Source: Sclerurus mexicanus (lineage: Eukaryota; Chordata; Aves; Passeriformes; Furnariidae). Taken from it: a stretch of DNA of 64,000 nt. Both the position numbers and the translations under genes were made by a program. The stretch lies in contig VWZF01002534.1 of assembly GCA_013396755.1 (NCBI GenBank), forward strand, positions 960,379 through 1,024,378, read 5' to 3'. The notes below the pieces were generated by a model, which was given only the letters and a program-made list of their open reading frames with translations, was not told where the DNA came from and made no database searches. Of the stretch, positions 39,276 to 50,545 are shown in pieces. How positions within the stretch are numbered: the stretch's first letter is position 1; every line of letters begins with the position of its first letter.

Positions 39276-42159
39276 ATCATCTTCCTACCCGTACCAAGAA
39301 GAGTGGAAAATCATCTCTGATCTCTTCTGCATAGTTTAGTCCATTTATAATGTCTAAATTGTTTCTTTTGCTAACAGCACAACATGAGTTCATGTTCAGC
39401 AGGTGCAGGTACAGCCACTGCGTCCCTTTCCCAAAATGCAGGCACAGACAGGTTTTCCTGCTGGGATCACCCAAAAGTAGAGTTTGTACTTCAGAGAACC
39501 TCCTCTCCAAAAAAGAAATGAGCTGAATGGAGGGTGAATATCTTTACTAATAAACATAAAACTGTGCCTCTGCATTTAGAAGGTGGTTTCACAAGCCATC
39601 TGCAGAGATGCAATTAAGTGGATTTGTGTGTTTTCAATATAGCAAATACCTATTTTGTTCCTTATTAGCTGGTAGTTGTTCACTTGAACTTAACTAAAAC
39701 ACATGGCCAGAGTGCCTCTAAGTCATCAGTCACTGCTCTTCAGTGCAAGTCTGCATTTGGATCTCAAAATTAAAAACAATAACACGCATGGGATATTATT
39801 TTCTATATTAATTTCAAATGTTACAAACAATATCTTCGCTATTTCAAAAGAGCGATTTCAGCAACTGAACTAATTTTAGATCACCATCTATATGCAAATT
39901 GCCTTCTGAGAGCACACCTTAAACACTAGTCATCCTTCAGTTTGGAGACTCAAAGAACTGTTTCATCAGCAAATGGCTTTGGTAGGAGCACCACGAGTAA
40001 TTGCAGGGCCTTGACGATGCTGGGCTGTGATATTTGCACCTTGGCATGCAATTTATTGTCACACCTGGGCAGTCTCAGAGATGGACATCTCAAAAGCACA
40101 ACTTTTGTCCTCTCTACACCCATGTTCAACATGATCGGTTCTCTCTCATTCCCTCAAGATGCAAGATTAGGAAGACAGATGGTAGAGAGTGCAGAGCAAG
40201 CAAAACAAATCAGCTTGTTTGGCATCTGGGTGCCAGTTTGCTCACTGGCTGTTTTGAAACCCAAAGAGTATCCCATGTACTGCTGCGTTGTCCGTGCCCT
40301 ACATCTCCAAAGCCTAGAGCTAAGTTTAAACAAGAAAAAAAACTTACTTAAGAGGTCACATAAATATTAACAGCAGGTTTTGTAAACAGAATTACTCCTT
40401 AAGTCCTCCAAAACAGGAATTTTCTATGGTACAGATTCCTGAAGTTTAGCGAAGGACACAGCCCTGCTCTGACACCTGTCCTCCCACACCGCCAGTCACA
40501 GCACACAAGGGACATTCCCATGTCCTGTTGCCAAATCCACTGCTGCCAAAGTATCTACAAGCAAAAAAATGTCAAAGTGAAACACAGTTTTGACAGGCTG
40601 GCTCATTTGCTTAGGAAATGTCATTTTTCCCTGTTGACGCACAGTTTGGGGAATGATCCCACTTGCAAAGGGAAGGCAATTGCTCAACTGAGCACACACT
40701 CTGGCAATTTTTGCATAATTAGCAGAATACATTTAGTCTTAACCTTTTTCTGATGAATTCAGTCACACCTGTTTATGTGAAATCAATTAAGAGACCTTAA
40801 TCTTCTTAGACAGTTTCCAGCACTCCATTCACAGGTTCGGGCCTGTTTCTTGTATTGCGAAGTTTAAATTATATTAAAAAGAAACAATTATCCTATAAAC
40901 ACAAAGACCTAAATTATAGCTTAATAATTAAAGCCAGTTACACTTTTAGTCTGCAGCCTTTTGGTGGCCAGGCACATATCAGAGCAGTCCACTGCCTCCC
41001 TGAGTGGAGGGGTGAGAGAACGACCCCAAAGTGAGCTCAGAATGAAGGGGTCTGTGTGCCCACCCTGTGCAGGCATGTGCCAGGACACATTCCTGTGCCA
41101 GGATCTGCTCAGGACTTGTGCAGTGATGTAAGGGTAGAGTCTGCTAACGGGGTCATCCAAGGAAAGGAAGCCCAGACTACCTCCCCAGAGCATCCAAAAA
41201 TCCCCCTTCTTACAGAAGAATTGCTGGGGAAGGGCTTGATTTCCCCTCACTTCAGGCATGTCCCTAAAATAGACACTGAAAGCAAGACAGACTAATCATT
41301 GTTCAGATGTGCCTGTATTTCTTCACTACAAAGCCTCCACAAGGAGCTCAGGTCAGACATCCAGAGTTTGATGAGACAAATCCCACCACAAGTAAGGATG
41401 TACAAACAGCACCGACATCTAGTGAAAGAACAAGGTGCATGAATCCCTGCTCACCTCTGGAGTCAGAAGTTACCTGACTAGTTGAAGCTAAAAAAAGAAT
41501 AGTGTTACCAGTCTCCACTGGGCATAGTTTGTGGTTTATAGCATGAGGAGTCCTGGCAGTGTTTTATGCCAAAGGAGAATTTGAATCTCACATCTGTGTT
41601 TGTTTCTTGGATCTACTATGCTAGCAAGTGAGTCACCCCAAGAAACCTTAAATTACTTTTCATCATACATCTAACATTATAAAAAGCATTGAATTACTGT
41701 CCAGAAATAGTGCAAATTGTACAAGTAAATAGAAGTCTTTGCAGGTTCACACAGTTAACTAGTGGGATATAAATGAAAGGAGCTTGAAGTACCTGGAAGA
41801 TTTTGGAGTCAAACCTCTGTTCAACCCACAGAGCTGCACAAAACTGCAGTGAGGTGAAACAAACCCAGTGAAAATCAATGGTCTAAATGGAGGAAACCCT
41901 GCCATTTAGTATGTGTCAGGTGTGAACACTGGCCCACTCCACTAGACCTCCTTGGAAACCGAGATCCTGCTCACTGCAAATTAGGAGTTTCTCTTGAAGT
42001 AGCATATAAGTCTTTCCAGCCATGTTCTTTACAGTGTTTTTAGGAGGTGGGTGAAAGAAGAAAAAAAACCAGAAAGCCCATCTCCCCCCTACAAAATTCC
42101 TAGAAAGGGAAAATACCAAGTAGCAGCTAAAATCTGTTTGAGATCAGCTTTTGTTTTAT
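39276..42159. other. Intergenic desert
   Basis: Unique AT-rich sequence. It holds a weak CTCF-like motif at 41411-41425. No gene, RNA or repeat recognised. Confidence 0.6.
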
Positions 42160-42560
42160 AAACTTTGGGTTTCACTCTAATTGTTAGGGAGACACATAAT
42201 AACTGGCTTTAACATAATTTTCTTTGGACTATCTCCCCAAAGCCACAATTAATGTAAATACCAGTGCCTTGTTAGTAATTTCCTTTCATTGGTAAACGCT
42301 GAAATGCAATGATCCAACCACAAATCACAAAGCAAATAAGCGGCAGTACTGCTCGGGCTATGTTGTTATTATGCAGTTTGTACACGGAAGCGTTGATAAG
42401 GGAGATGTTTTATGAACAGAATTCTTGGACTACTTGGAAGAATTTCATTCCATGGGAAAGGAGTAACTCATATCCTTCCAAGCAATGCAGATCGCAGCTT
42501 GTAGGGACACTTAAACCAGCTTGGAGAGGTAAAAGCAGAGTCAGGTCTCAGGAAGTCAAG
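42160..42560. promoter_or_regulatory. Candidate enhancer: RUNX, TEAD and homeodomain motifs
   Basis: Non-repetitive block with AACCACA (RUNX) at 42316-42322, a TEAD-type CATTCCA downstream, CAATTAATG, and conserved-looking CpG islets (TAAGCGGCAG, GCTCGGGC, CACGGAAGCGTTG). Composition is typical of deeply conserved non-coding elements. Confidence 0.4.
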
Positions 42561-44979
42561 AGAAAGCTGGTACAGACGTGAGATCAGAGACCAGACTACA
42601 GACTCTTCTCTGTTCAGAAACCTGGAGGGATTTCCTCTCGCTCATGCATTTTCTTTAGCTGCTTTTGAGGGGCCTCTAGTGATGGGTGACACACAGGCAT
42701 GGCAGGAGATGACTACCAACCTCTCTGTCTCCCATCTGTGTGCTGGGAGGACCATGGTGGAGAAGGGAAGGACATCCACCATGCACAGGTTTTAGTCTTT
42801 CCAGCTTTGCTGTCACTGTGCATCTCATGTTATAGCATCACTTGCTGGTACACAAAAATGCAGGTATTTTAATGCCCTATTTTCACTTCATATCTGGATA
42901 TATGTTTAGCAGCCAAAAAACCCACATCACTACTCAAACAAAATACTGAACATCCAAATAAATGAAGCAGGTTTCAGTCTCCCATCAGCCAAAATCCCTC
43001 TTGGCCAAATCACCTCTTCTCTGCAGTCACAGAGACAGACACAGAGATGCTACTACAATATGCAACAGCAGAAGACACTTTCCAGAGAAACAAATTAAAA
43101 TCTTTGCCTGAAATACAACTGGTGTTCAAAAAGCAGAACAAAATCTGACTCCATGACCAGACTGCCCTGCTTGGTGTGGCAGGACCATGCACTGAACACG
43201 AAGCAGGAACAGGTTTCCAACACAGTCTTGCCCTCATACAACTGCAGCCAATGTCACTCAAAGTTAAAATCCTTGAGTTTAACTCAGCATTTTGTACAGG
43301 GAATAGTTCAATCCCTGTTCTTCCATGCTGCTCTATCAATTAGCTTCAAAAGTGACAACAGAGCCATCACTTACCAGCAGGACAGAGCTGTCATTCTCCC
43401 AGCAGGGCCTCAGGAGTCTCTTTCCTGGCAGTAGAAACCATCACTAAACAGCTGTAAGGAAGATAGAGGGATAATGAAATTAATCCCTTTGCCTTTCTAA
43501 GCAACTTAAGTATCATCCTTCCATATCTGAGCACCTTGCAGTTTAGGCTCTGCTCTCTCCAGGGTGAACATGCAAAGTAGGAATGATACCTTGTTTTCAG
43601 CGATAAGAAAGGTACATGCCAAGAGGAGAAACAATTTGCTTGTGGCTGTGCAGGATATCTGGATGAGGAAACAAGGTGCACAGCTGTATCGGAGCCTACA
43701 ATTTTCTGCCAGCTTTCTGACCTCTCTAGCACTGGATCTCTGTGTGGCTAAACTTACTGTTCTTGTGGAAGGGCAATTTGCTTCCCATACCCCAAACTGC
43801 AGAGCTTGGTTACTGTGCCAACTAATTCAGTCCCAACCAGCTCAGGTACCTCTGCTGCATTTACAGTCTGCAGTGCAGACATCCATCACATCTTCTCAGG
43901 CCAGAGATCAGCACCTAATCCTCCTGCCAACAGTCCCTGTAGGAACTTCACAGCACTAAGGCTTTGCTCCTCTCTATAAGGATGGTTTTGCAAGGCCCAA
44001 ACTGCTTTGCAAGGATTGCAAAACATGTTTGAACTTGTAGTTTCCCCAGTCACAAAGGGTTGGCCAGCCCATCCCCCAGTTCCACAGCACCTTGGCACAA
44101 GAGCTGGAAAATAAGCCAAAAAAACCCCAAACTCCACACCACCTTGGAAATCAGTAGGGTCTCAAAAATTGGTCAGATACACATGGATACAGGTACATAG
44201 ATAATGGTTTATCATCTTGTGTATTCTTATATTCCCTTTCCCCTGTTGTTTCCATATTCTAACTCCAGCTTCACTTTCTGCTCTGGGTTTTCCTTTTGCT
44301 CCTGGTGTAAGAGCCACACATCCCTTTCCATCTCATTCTTGCCATGTAGTCAGAAGTGCCTAGAGATGATTCACAAAGGCTTGCGACCTCCTTGTGGTAC
44401 ATTTCTCAACATTAAGCTCCTCCAGCTCCCTGTTGATCCAAATCACTCTGAATTTTATTACCCTGCTTTGTATTGCCTGACTCCCTGACCCTGTAGTTTA
44501 TGGTTAGTCCAACCTTTGTGTTTCCATCAGAAGACACTTCTCAGCTAACATTAGATTTGAGCTTATTAGAGCTGCTGATCCAAGAGGAACCCCTAAGAAA
44601 TCCTACAGGGTGGCACTGGGGATACAAATAGCACAGGACCAATAAGTTTATTCCCTGGAAAACACAATCAAAATGATGGATCTTGCCAAAAGTGTCAATT
44701 GCCCAATTTTTGCTCTTATGGAGCTATAGGGTCTCCTTCACACTCTTTAATTACTCAAACCTTACTTAAGGAACGTGGTTCAAACAAACAAACATTAAAA
44801 AAAAAAGTTAAACAACGTAGAATGATCTTGACATACAAGATGTCAGAACCATTATAAACCCCTTTATTCCAGAATGATGTCTTTTGTGCTTAGAGGCATG
44901 CTTGCTATTCATAGATCTACTGCTCAGCTGTTCCAGTTTTTAGTTCTGCATAAATGCCCACTCATTATGTCCAGAGGGT
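42561..44979. other. Intergenic desert
   Basis: Unique sequence with a CTCF-like motif at 42668-42682. No gene, RNA or repeat recognised. Confidence 0.6.
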
Positions 44980-45130
44980 TTTGCCTGTAGCTTTGTGTTT
45001 GTAGCCTTGAGGCAAATGTCTTGATGGCTTAGGGAACTCATAGGGAATGACCAAATAACATCGGATTTTCCACAGCAACGAAGCCATTATGGGACAGCAT
45101 TTCTATGTAACAGCACCCTTCAGTGTGCAA
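44980..45130. promoter_or_regulatory. Candidate enhancer with AP-2 palindrome
   Basis: Contains GCCTTGAGGC at 45004-45013, a GCCN4GGC palindrome that AP-2 factors can bind. The surrounding unique sequence includes AAATAACATCGG, CAACGAAGCCATTATGGG and AATCATTATAACTAAGG. Autoregulation of TFAP2C through this site is possible but only inferred. Confidence 0.3.
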
Positions 45131-45747
45131 TCATTATAACTAAGGATTTAACCAGGCTCTGGGGACATAACAAAATCACTTTGAAGCCAAAAATCCACAG
45201 TGAAATCTTAGGCATTAGATCTCTGAAATGCTTGAGTCAGGCAGCTTTGTCAGCTACAGTAAAACCAAGTGAAGGGGAAGGAGTTTTATGCACATCTTAA
45301 GAATGAATCCAAGTGTTTGGACCTGTGCATGCAGAGCTGGGAGCGCAGCTTTCCTTGTGCTTTCCTTGCACAGTTTCCTGCAGTTGCATGCGAAGCCATC
45401 ATGAGCACACACATACAAAACCTAGGTAATCTTTTTAAGCACAGAATTTTAGCTATTGCTGAAATTTCCAAGGACTTTACTCACAATTTTGGGGAAAATC
45501 TGGTTAGATTATAGGAGACTGTAATGAGCCTTTGTAACCCTGATAGCCCCGGGAATCCAGAGCCTGAAACCTGGCCCATTTCAGCTGAGATACTCCCCAT
45601 GGGCTGACTAAGGAATTTATCTGGAGGGTTCCTGCTGAATTAGAAATCAGTGCAGACCAGGTTTGCAACAGAGACAGAAGGAAAGTTTGTGATGAAAAGA
45701 ATCAAAGCTACAGCATCAGCTCTGAGTTAAACACAGTGCTGCACAAG

Positions 45748-46010
45748 TGTGGTGGGCTGGCCTTGACTGCAGACATCCTCACAGCCACCCTCTGCTCAAC
45801 AGGAGAGAAAACACAATTCAAATGCTCAGGGTCAAGATTAAAAAAAACCCCAAAGATCCCTGACCAATTCCTGTCACAAGCAAGACAGACTTGATTTCAG
45901 GAAAACTAATTTAATGTAGTGCCAACTTCAATAGATTTGGATGGTGAGAAACAAAGACAAAATTAAAACATCACCTCATTCCCCCTCTTGCAGCTCCTTC
46001 CCCTGCTCCA
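45748..46010. mobile_element. Degraded avian endogenous-retrovirus LTR fragment
   Basis: Starts with TGTGGTGGGCTGGCCTTGAC, close to the start (TGTGGTGGGTTGACC...) of an LTR family I recall from bird genomes. It continues with matching blocks: GGAGAGAAAACACAATTCAA, GGGTCAAGATTA, CTGACCAATTCCTGTCAC, AAGCAAGACAGACTTGATTT, AACTAATTTAATGTAGTGCC and GAGAAACAAAGACAAAATTA. The right end is unclear and may extend to about 46.1 kb. No internal retroviral genes are next to it, so it is probably a solo or broken LTR. Confidence 0.65.
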
Positions 46011-47894
46011 GCACCTTGAGCACCTCCAGAGGAGTGGCAGAGCTGTTCCTCACACTTCTCCCTTCACTCCCAGGCACCGTTTTGCTCTTTCTCACACCTT
46101 TTTTTGTGGTGAGACCCTCCAGCTTCACTGACAGACATGGGGGTGGGCACAGACACCCTACAGCCAGGAAATACAGTAAAGGAAATCTGGGCCTCTCCAG
46201 TGAGGGAATCTCTCAAATTAGAAGGGAAATTGTAGCCAAATCCCATGAAAACTAATAGGACATCCCCTGTGCCATTGCAGCCACCCTCAGTGCAGGGAGC
46301 TGGAAGAGGAGCTCATGCAGAATGAGCTGCTCTTTCGGTGGGGAGTGTGTGGAAATAATCTTTTGATGGGGATTGTGTGGAAATGATCCCATGGGGAGCA
46401 ATCTGTGCCAGGAGCCCACACCCCTGGCCCTCAGAGCCCACTCAGGGCTGGCCATAACAAGCTCCCTGTTGGGGTACATGAGAAACTCCACCGGTGCTTC
46501 CAGGAGAGGAGGCAGGACCTGCCTGCTGCACAGATGGCCACTTTCTCCCAACAAAGGTGGGGAATGAAACCCAGCCGAGGGCAGGAACAAGGCACAAGCT
46601 TCTGGATGGTTCCTCCTGCCCCTTAGCACAAAGCACCCAAGCAAGCCAGCCTTTCACCCAGCACACATCTCCGAGGACGAGCCGTGCTTTGGGAAATCTG
46701 CAGAGATGCTAAGGCTTGGATAAGGGCTGCATTGATGAGGCAGGAAGTTGAAGCATGGATCAGAAATGCATGACTGCATGGAAAAATCAGAGGTGTACCA
46801 AGACAAGCGAGCCTCTTGTATAATAAGGTGATGTGGTCCAGCACCGGAACGTGATGGAAAAGGAGCTCCCAGTCACATCCCTCCCCAGTTTGTAACCCCT
46901 GCACACAATGGCTATCGGATCTTGACAGGACTCAGAACAACTAAGCACAGAGCAGGGATTAATCTGACTGTGCATCTCACCCCAGATACAGCATGACTTT
47001 TGCATCTCCAGGAAGGCTGGATTAATAGCAGCAGCCAGCAACATCACTGTCACAACAACTTAGCGCCGCCAAAAGAGGTAACAGGAAGAATAACCTCTGT
47101 ATTACAGAGGCTTACAAAATGCTTCAACCCAGCGGCATTGCTGGGCAGTGCTTTAGCCCAGCAGTGACTCACCAGAAATTCTCCCTGTGCTGGAAGACAC
47201 TGTGCAAGTCTCCCCTTGACAGGTCCTGCAGCAGCCCCACTGTGGCCAGCACAGCCTGCAACAGCAACTGTGCATTTCACCCTCAGCTTCTTCCCTCCCC
47301 AGGGATGCAATTTCCTACCTGCCTGGTGGCTCTGGATTTTAACCCTGATGGAAGAAAGAGTCTGGGCCTCAGGGGGTTTTAGGCACACGTTTTCGAGAAG
47401 GTGCACATTCTTTGACACCTTTCCTGTGTATTGTAAAGGTCACCTAACATGTGCCAGAGGCAACACTCTCACAGTGATTAAAAACTACAAAAAATAGGAG
47501 AGGAGAGTATAGTTCTTTGCCTTATTTGCCCAGTTCAGGCTTCCTAACTATTCAGGTTTCTTCCTCAGACACAAGAACCTTCTTTTCTTCAAACTGCACA
47601 CTTGGGTAAGCTGGGAACAACTTTTTGTTGCCGACAAAGTACTTGAGACAGTCCCAAAGTTGCCTGCATATGATGCTGATTCAAACTTCAGAAATAAGTA
47701 CAGGACAGAAGTGTCAACTAAAGAGATTTTCAGCAGCCAGACATCAAATCACCAGCTCCAGAAATGAGCTCTCACACCCAGCAGCAGCAACACAGACAGG
47801 TTTGCTTGACTCGTTATTGTAATGAAGCTGATTAAACTCCCAAGAGAGGCTATTCCACAACATCCCAGCTCCAGTGCATCATGTAATAACCATT
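46011..47894. other. Intergenic sequence right of the LTR remnant
   Basis: The first few hundred bases may still be LTR-derived but are too diverged to assign. The 28-bp duplication lies here. The rest is moderately GC-rich unique sequence without a gene. Confidence 0.55.
46339..46394. repeat. Two-copy 28-bp tandem repeat
   Basis: Two adjacent diverged 28-base units, both containing TGTGTGGAAAT and ATC at the same spacing and both starting TGGGGA. A local duplication in otherwise unrecognised GC-richer sequence. Confidence 0.8.
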
Positions 47895-48165
47895 TCCACC
47901 TTTCAGAGTCACACAGTGCTTAAGGTCAGAAGGGAACTCTGGAGGTCAGACTGTTTTAGCAGGGTCCCCTCGAGCACATTAGTCAGGATTATGTCCAGAC
48001 AGCTTTGGAATATCTCAAGGAAAAAGACTCCACAACCTCCCCAGGCCACCTGCCCCGGTGCTCATTCACCCTCACAGGAAAGAGGTTCAGGTGGAACTTC
48101 CTAGGCATCAGTTTCTGCCTCCTGCTTCTCATCCTCTTGCTTGGCAATACCAAGAAGGGCCTGGC
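47895..48165 (-). mobile_element. CR1 LINE fragment
   Basis: About 270 bases of CR1 in reverse orientation: AAGGTCAGAAGGGAACTCTG, AGCAGGGTCCCCTCGAGCAC, ATTATGTCCAGACAGCTTTG, GACTCCACAACCTCCCCAGG, GTGGAACTTCCTAGGCATCA and CTTGCTTGGCAATACCAAGA. Internal part of the 3' region without the terminal microsatellite. Confidence 0.95.
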
Positions 48166-49379
48166 TGTGAAAAAGACCTTTCAAAGGTGATTGAGAGTGG
48201 CCCAGAAAGGAAGTGGAGGTGGAAGGGGCCACCTTTCCTAATGGAAGGTGTGGTGACATTCCTAAACACACACTGATCCAGGCCATATTTGGAGTTCGAG
48301 GAACTGCATGTGGGAACCACAGGAAGAGTCAGCTTTTTTGTGTCATCCTAATAAATGCAGTGTAACCACACAACCCATCCAGGATCTGTGCAGGGACTCA
48401 CTTTAAAAGGCAGGGATATAAACCCAAGGGAAGAATGGGAGGAAAGAAGCAGCACTCTGTATCTCTGAATGGTTTTCTGCAAGTTAAGTGAGCCATATTA
48501 GCACAGGCATGAAGCTACTCCTCCACACAGCCCTCTTTCAACATGTTCCTTTTGGGTTTACCCTGTTTTTAGGTTTGCACCTGATACAAAGCAGGAGATA
48601 TCCCCCTCCCTGACTAATAACATCATGAGGGATGCGAAAGGGGAGGAAAGAGGAGTAGAAGAGGTATAACAAAAGTCCAAAAAAAGTTTAAATTTTTCAA
48701 TAGACAAGTCCAATTCCTCATACATTCACTTTTCATGGCCATGCAGAGTAGATTTCCTGTCCCCCTCACAGTCCTACAGCAAGTAGCTCTTTGCCTTTTT
48801 AGATGTTGTCTTGACCTGTAAAGCATTTAGGTAACTCACTGCTATGTACTTCAGTTAACACTTAGGGGCCCGAAACATGTACCTGATCTGACCATCAATA
48901 CTTCAGATGTCACCAACTGTGACCAGGCACAAATTCCATCTCCTGCATTCAGAGCAAGCAGCTGCCACTGCACAAAGAGCTGAATAAAGCCATATCCAGG
49001 GGCATAGCCATGGACATCACTGCCAAGTCCTGGGGAAAAGCACAAGACCACAACTCTGGGAGTCCTGCAGGGGATGGTTGAGCTGGGATTAGTAAACCAA
49101 ACCCTGCTCAAGCACAGCCTCTCAGGAAATCCAACGCTGCCTCTCATTCAAGTCTCTTCATCACCTACAAGTACAGGGCTGCTCTGGAAGCAGCTTGGTT
49201 GGTTAGTTAAATTGGCTATTAAAATTGTAACCAGTTCCTTAAGTAACAACTGGAAATAACTTCCAGCCGCCTCTGCTGTCCAGCCTGGACACTCCATTCC
49301 CAGGAGGGAGCTGGGCACTTGCCCTATGCAGCCCAGGGGTCCCACATTCCCCAAGTTTCACATTTTCAGGAGAGTAAAT
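48166..49379. other. Intergenic sequence
   Basis: Unique sequence between a CR1 fragment and the candidate element at 49.4 kb. Nothing recognised. Confidence 0.6.
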
Positions 49380-49740
49380 GACTGAATTTCCAAGCCCACG
49401 TTTACATCCAGCCAGCAGAGATATTTTGCCCTCCCCAAAGTGGCAATATTTTATTTTTTTGTTTGATGCAACAGCTGTAGCTAATGAGTTCCACGGCCAT
49501 AGCTACACCCTGGCATATTTAGCAAACTTTCACAAGCACCAGCCAGCATTTCCTAATGCATCACACCAGAGACAGCGTCCAAGCTTTGCAGTTTCCTGGA
49601 GTTTTTTCGCCTCACCTCCACATATTTTTCCACTAAAAAACTTGTGCAGGAGTAACCCCTATGGGAAGCATTCAGCCCAGCACACGAAACATGTGGAGCT
49701 GAGCAACAATTAACAGGACTGATCCATACAATGGCTCCCA
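49380..49740. promoter_or_regulatory. Candidate conserved non-coding element
   Basis: Unique sequence with GTAGCTAATGAGTTCCACGG, CCATAGCTACACCCTGGC and CTAATGCATCAC, homeodomain cores embedded in CpG-keeping sequence, about 7.7 kb downstream of the TFAP2C stop. No repeat or coding explanation. Confidence 0.35.
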
Positions 49741-50229
49741 ACAAGCCACCACTGGTCAAGTCTGCACATAAGGTGCATCTTTGGAGATCACAGGCCGTTT
49801 ACTGACCTCTGCATGTAATTAAACAAAGCAGAAACACCTGGGTTGGTGATTCGACAACCTTTGGCAACTCTGTGCTAAGAAAGGAGGGTTTTCTCCTGAG
49901 GCATCCAACAAGTTTGGAGAAAGAGCTCCTTCAAAAAGGGCTGAGTTCCTCATCACTGCTCCAAAATACTTTCTGTTTATGGTCCTACCTCGGGATGTTG
50001 TTTTCCTCAAGTACACTAAAACAGATGTCCAAATTAGACAGTCACCCTTGAAATCATTTCTGTCCAATTACTGACGCTGCCATTCTGGAAACAACGCATT
50101 TCTGATACCCTTTTTTTAAAAAAATTCACCTATTTTCTTCCCTTTTATGCCAAAAGTTTGTTCAGTTTTAAGCTTGTACAACACAACATGCAAACGTGTG
50201 AGTTTTATGTAAGATGATGGCCTGGGGCC

Positions 50230-50545
50230 ACATCACCCTTGTCCCAGGCTGTGATGTCGTTCCATCTCCCAGCCCGAGCAGGCTGGGACCCCTCTAGAGC
50301 TGCCGGAGCCGGGCAGTGGTTCGGGCAGTGCCCCCGTGGCTGCGAGTCAGCGCCCAGGGGTGCCCGAGCACGACCCACCCGAGGGACAGCCCAGGACCAA
50401 AGGGACAGCCCTTGGGAGCATCCCCACACCCAGCCCTGCCCGAGCATCAGAGCCCGGAGGGCAGAGCCCTTCCAAGGTGGGACCCTCGAGGTGTCCAGCA
50501 CAGCGACAAAGGGAACATCCCCCGCGTCCTGACCGACACACAGCG
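50230..50545. other. GC- and CpG-rich islet in the desert
   Basis: About 300 bases distinctly richer in G, C and CpG than the neighbours (for example GCTGCCGGAGCCGGGCAG, GGCTGCGAGTCAGCGCCC). Several frames are open simply because of composition; none resembles a protein. It includes an AP-2-like GCCCAGGGG. It could be a small CpG island or a distal regulatory element. Confidence 0.5.

Noticed and set aside
50324..50340. AGTGCCCCCGTGGC, CTCF-like
   Set aside because: The spacing between the C run and TGG is wrong for the CTCF core.
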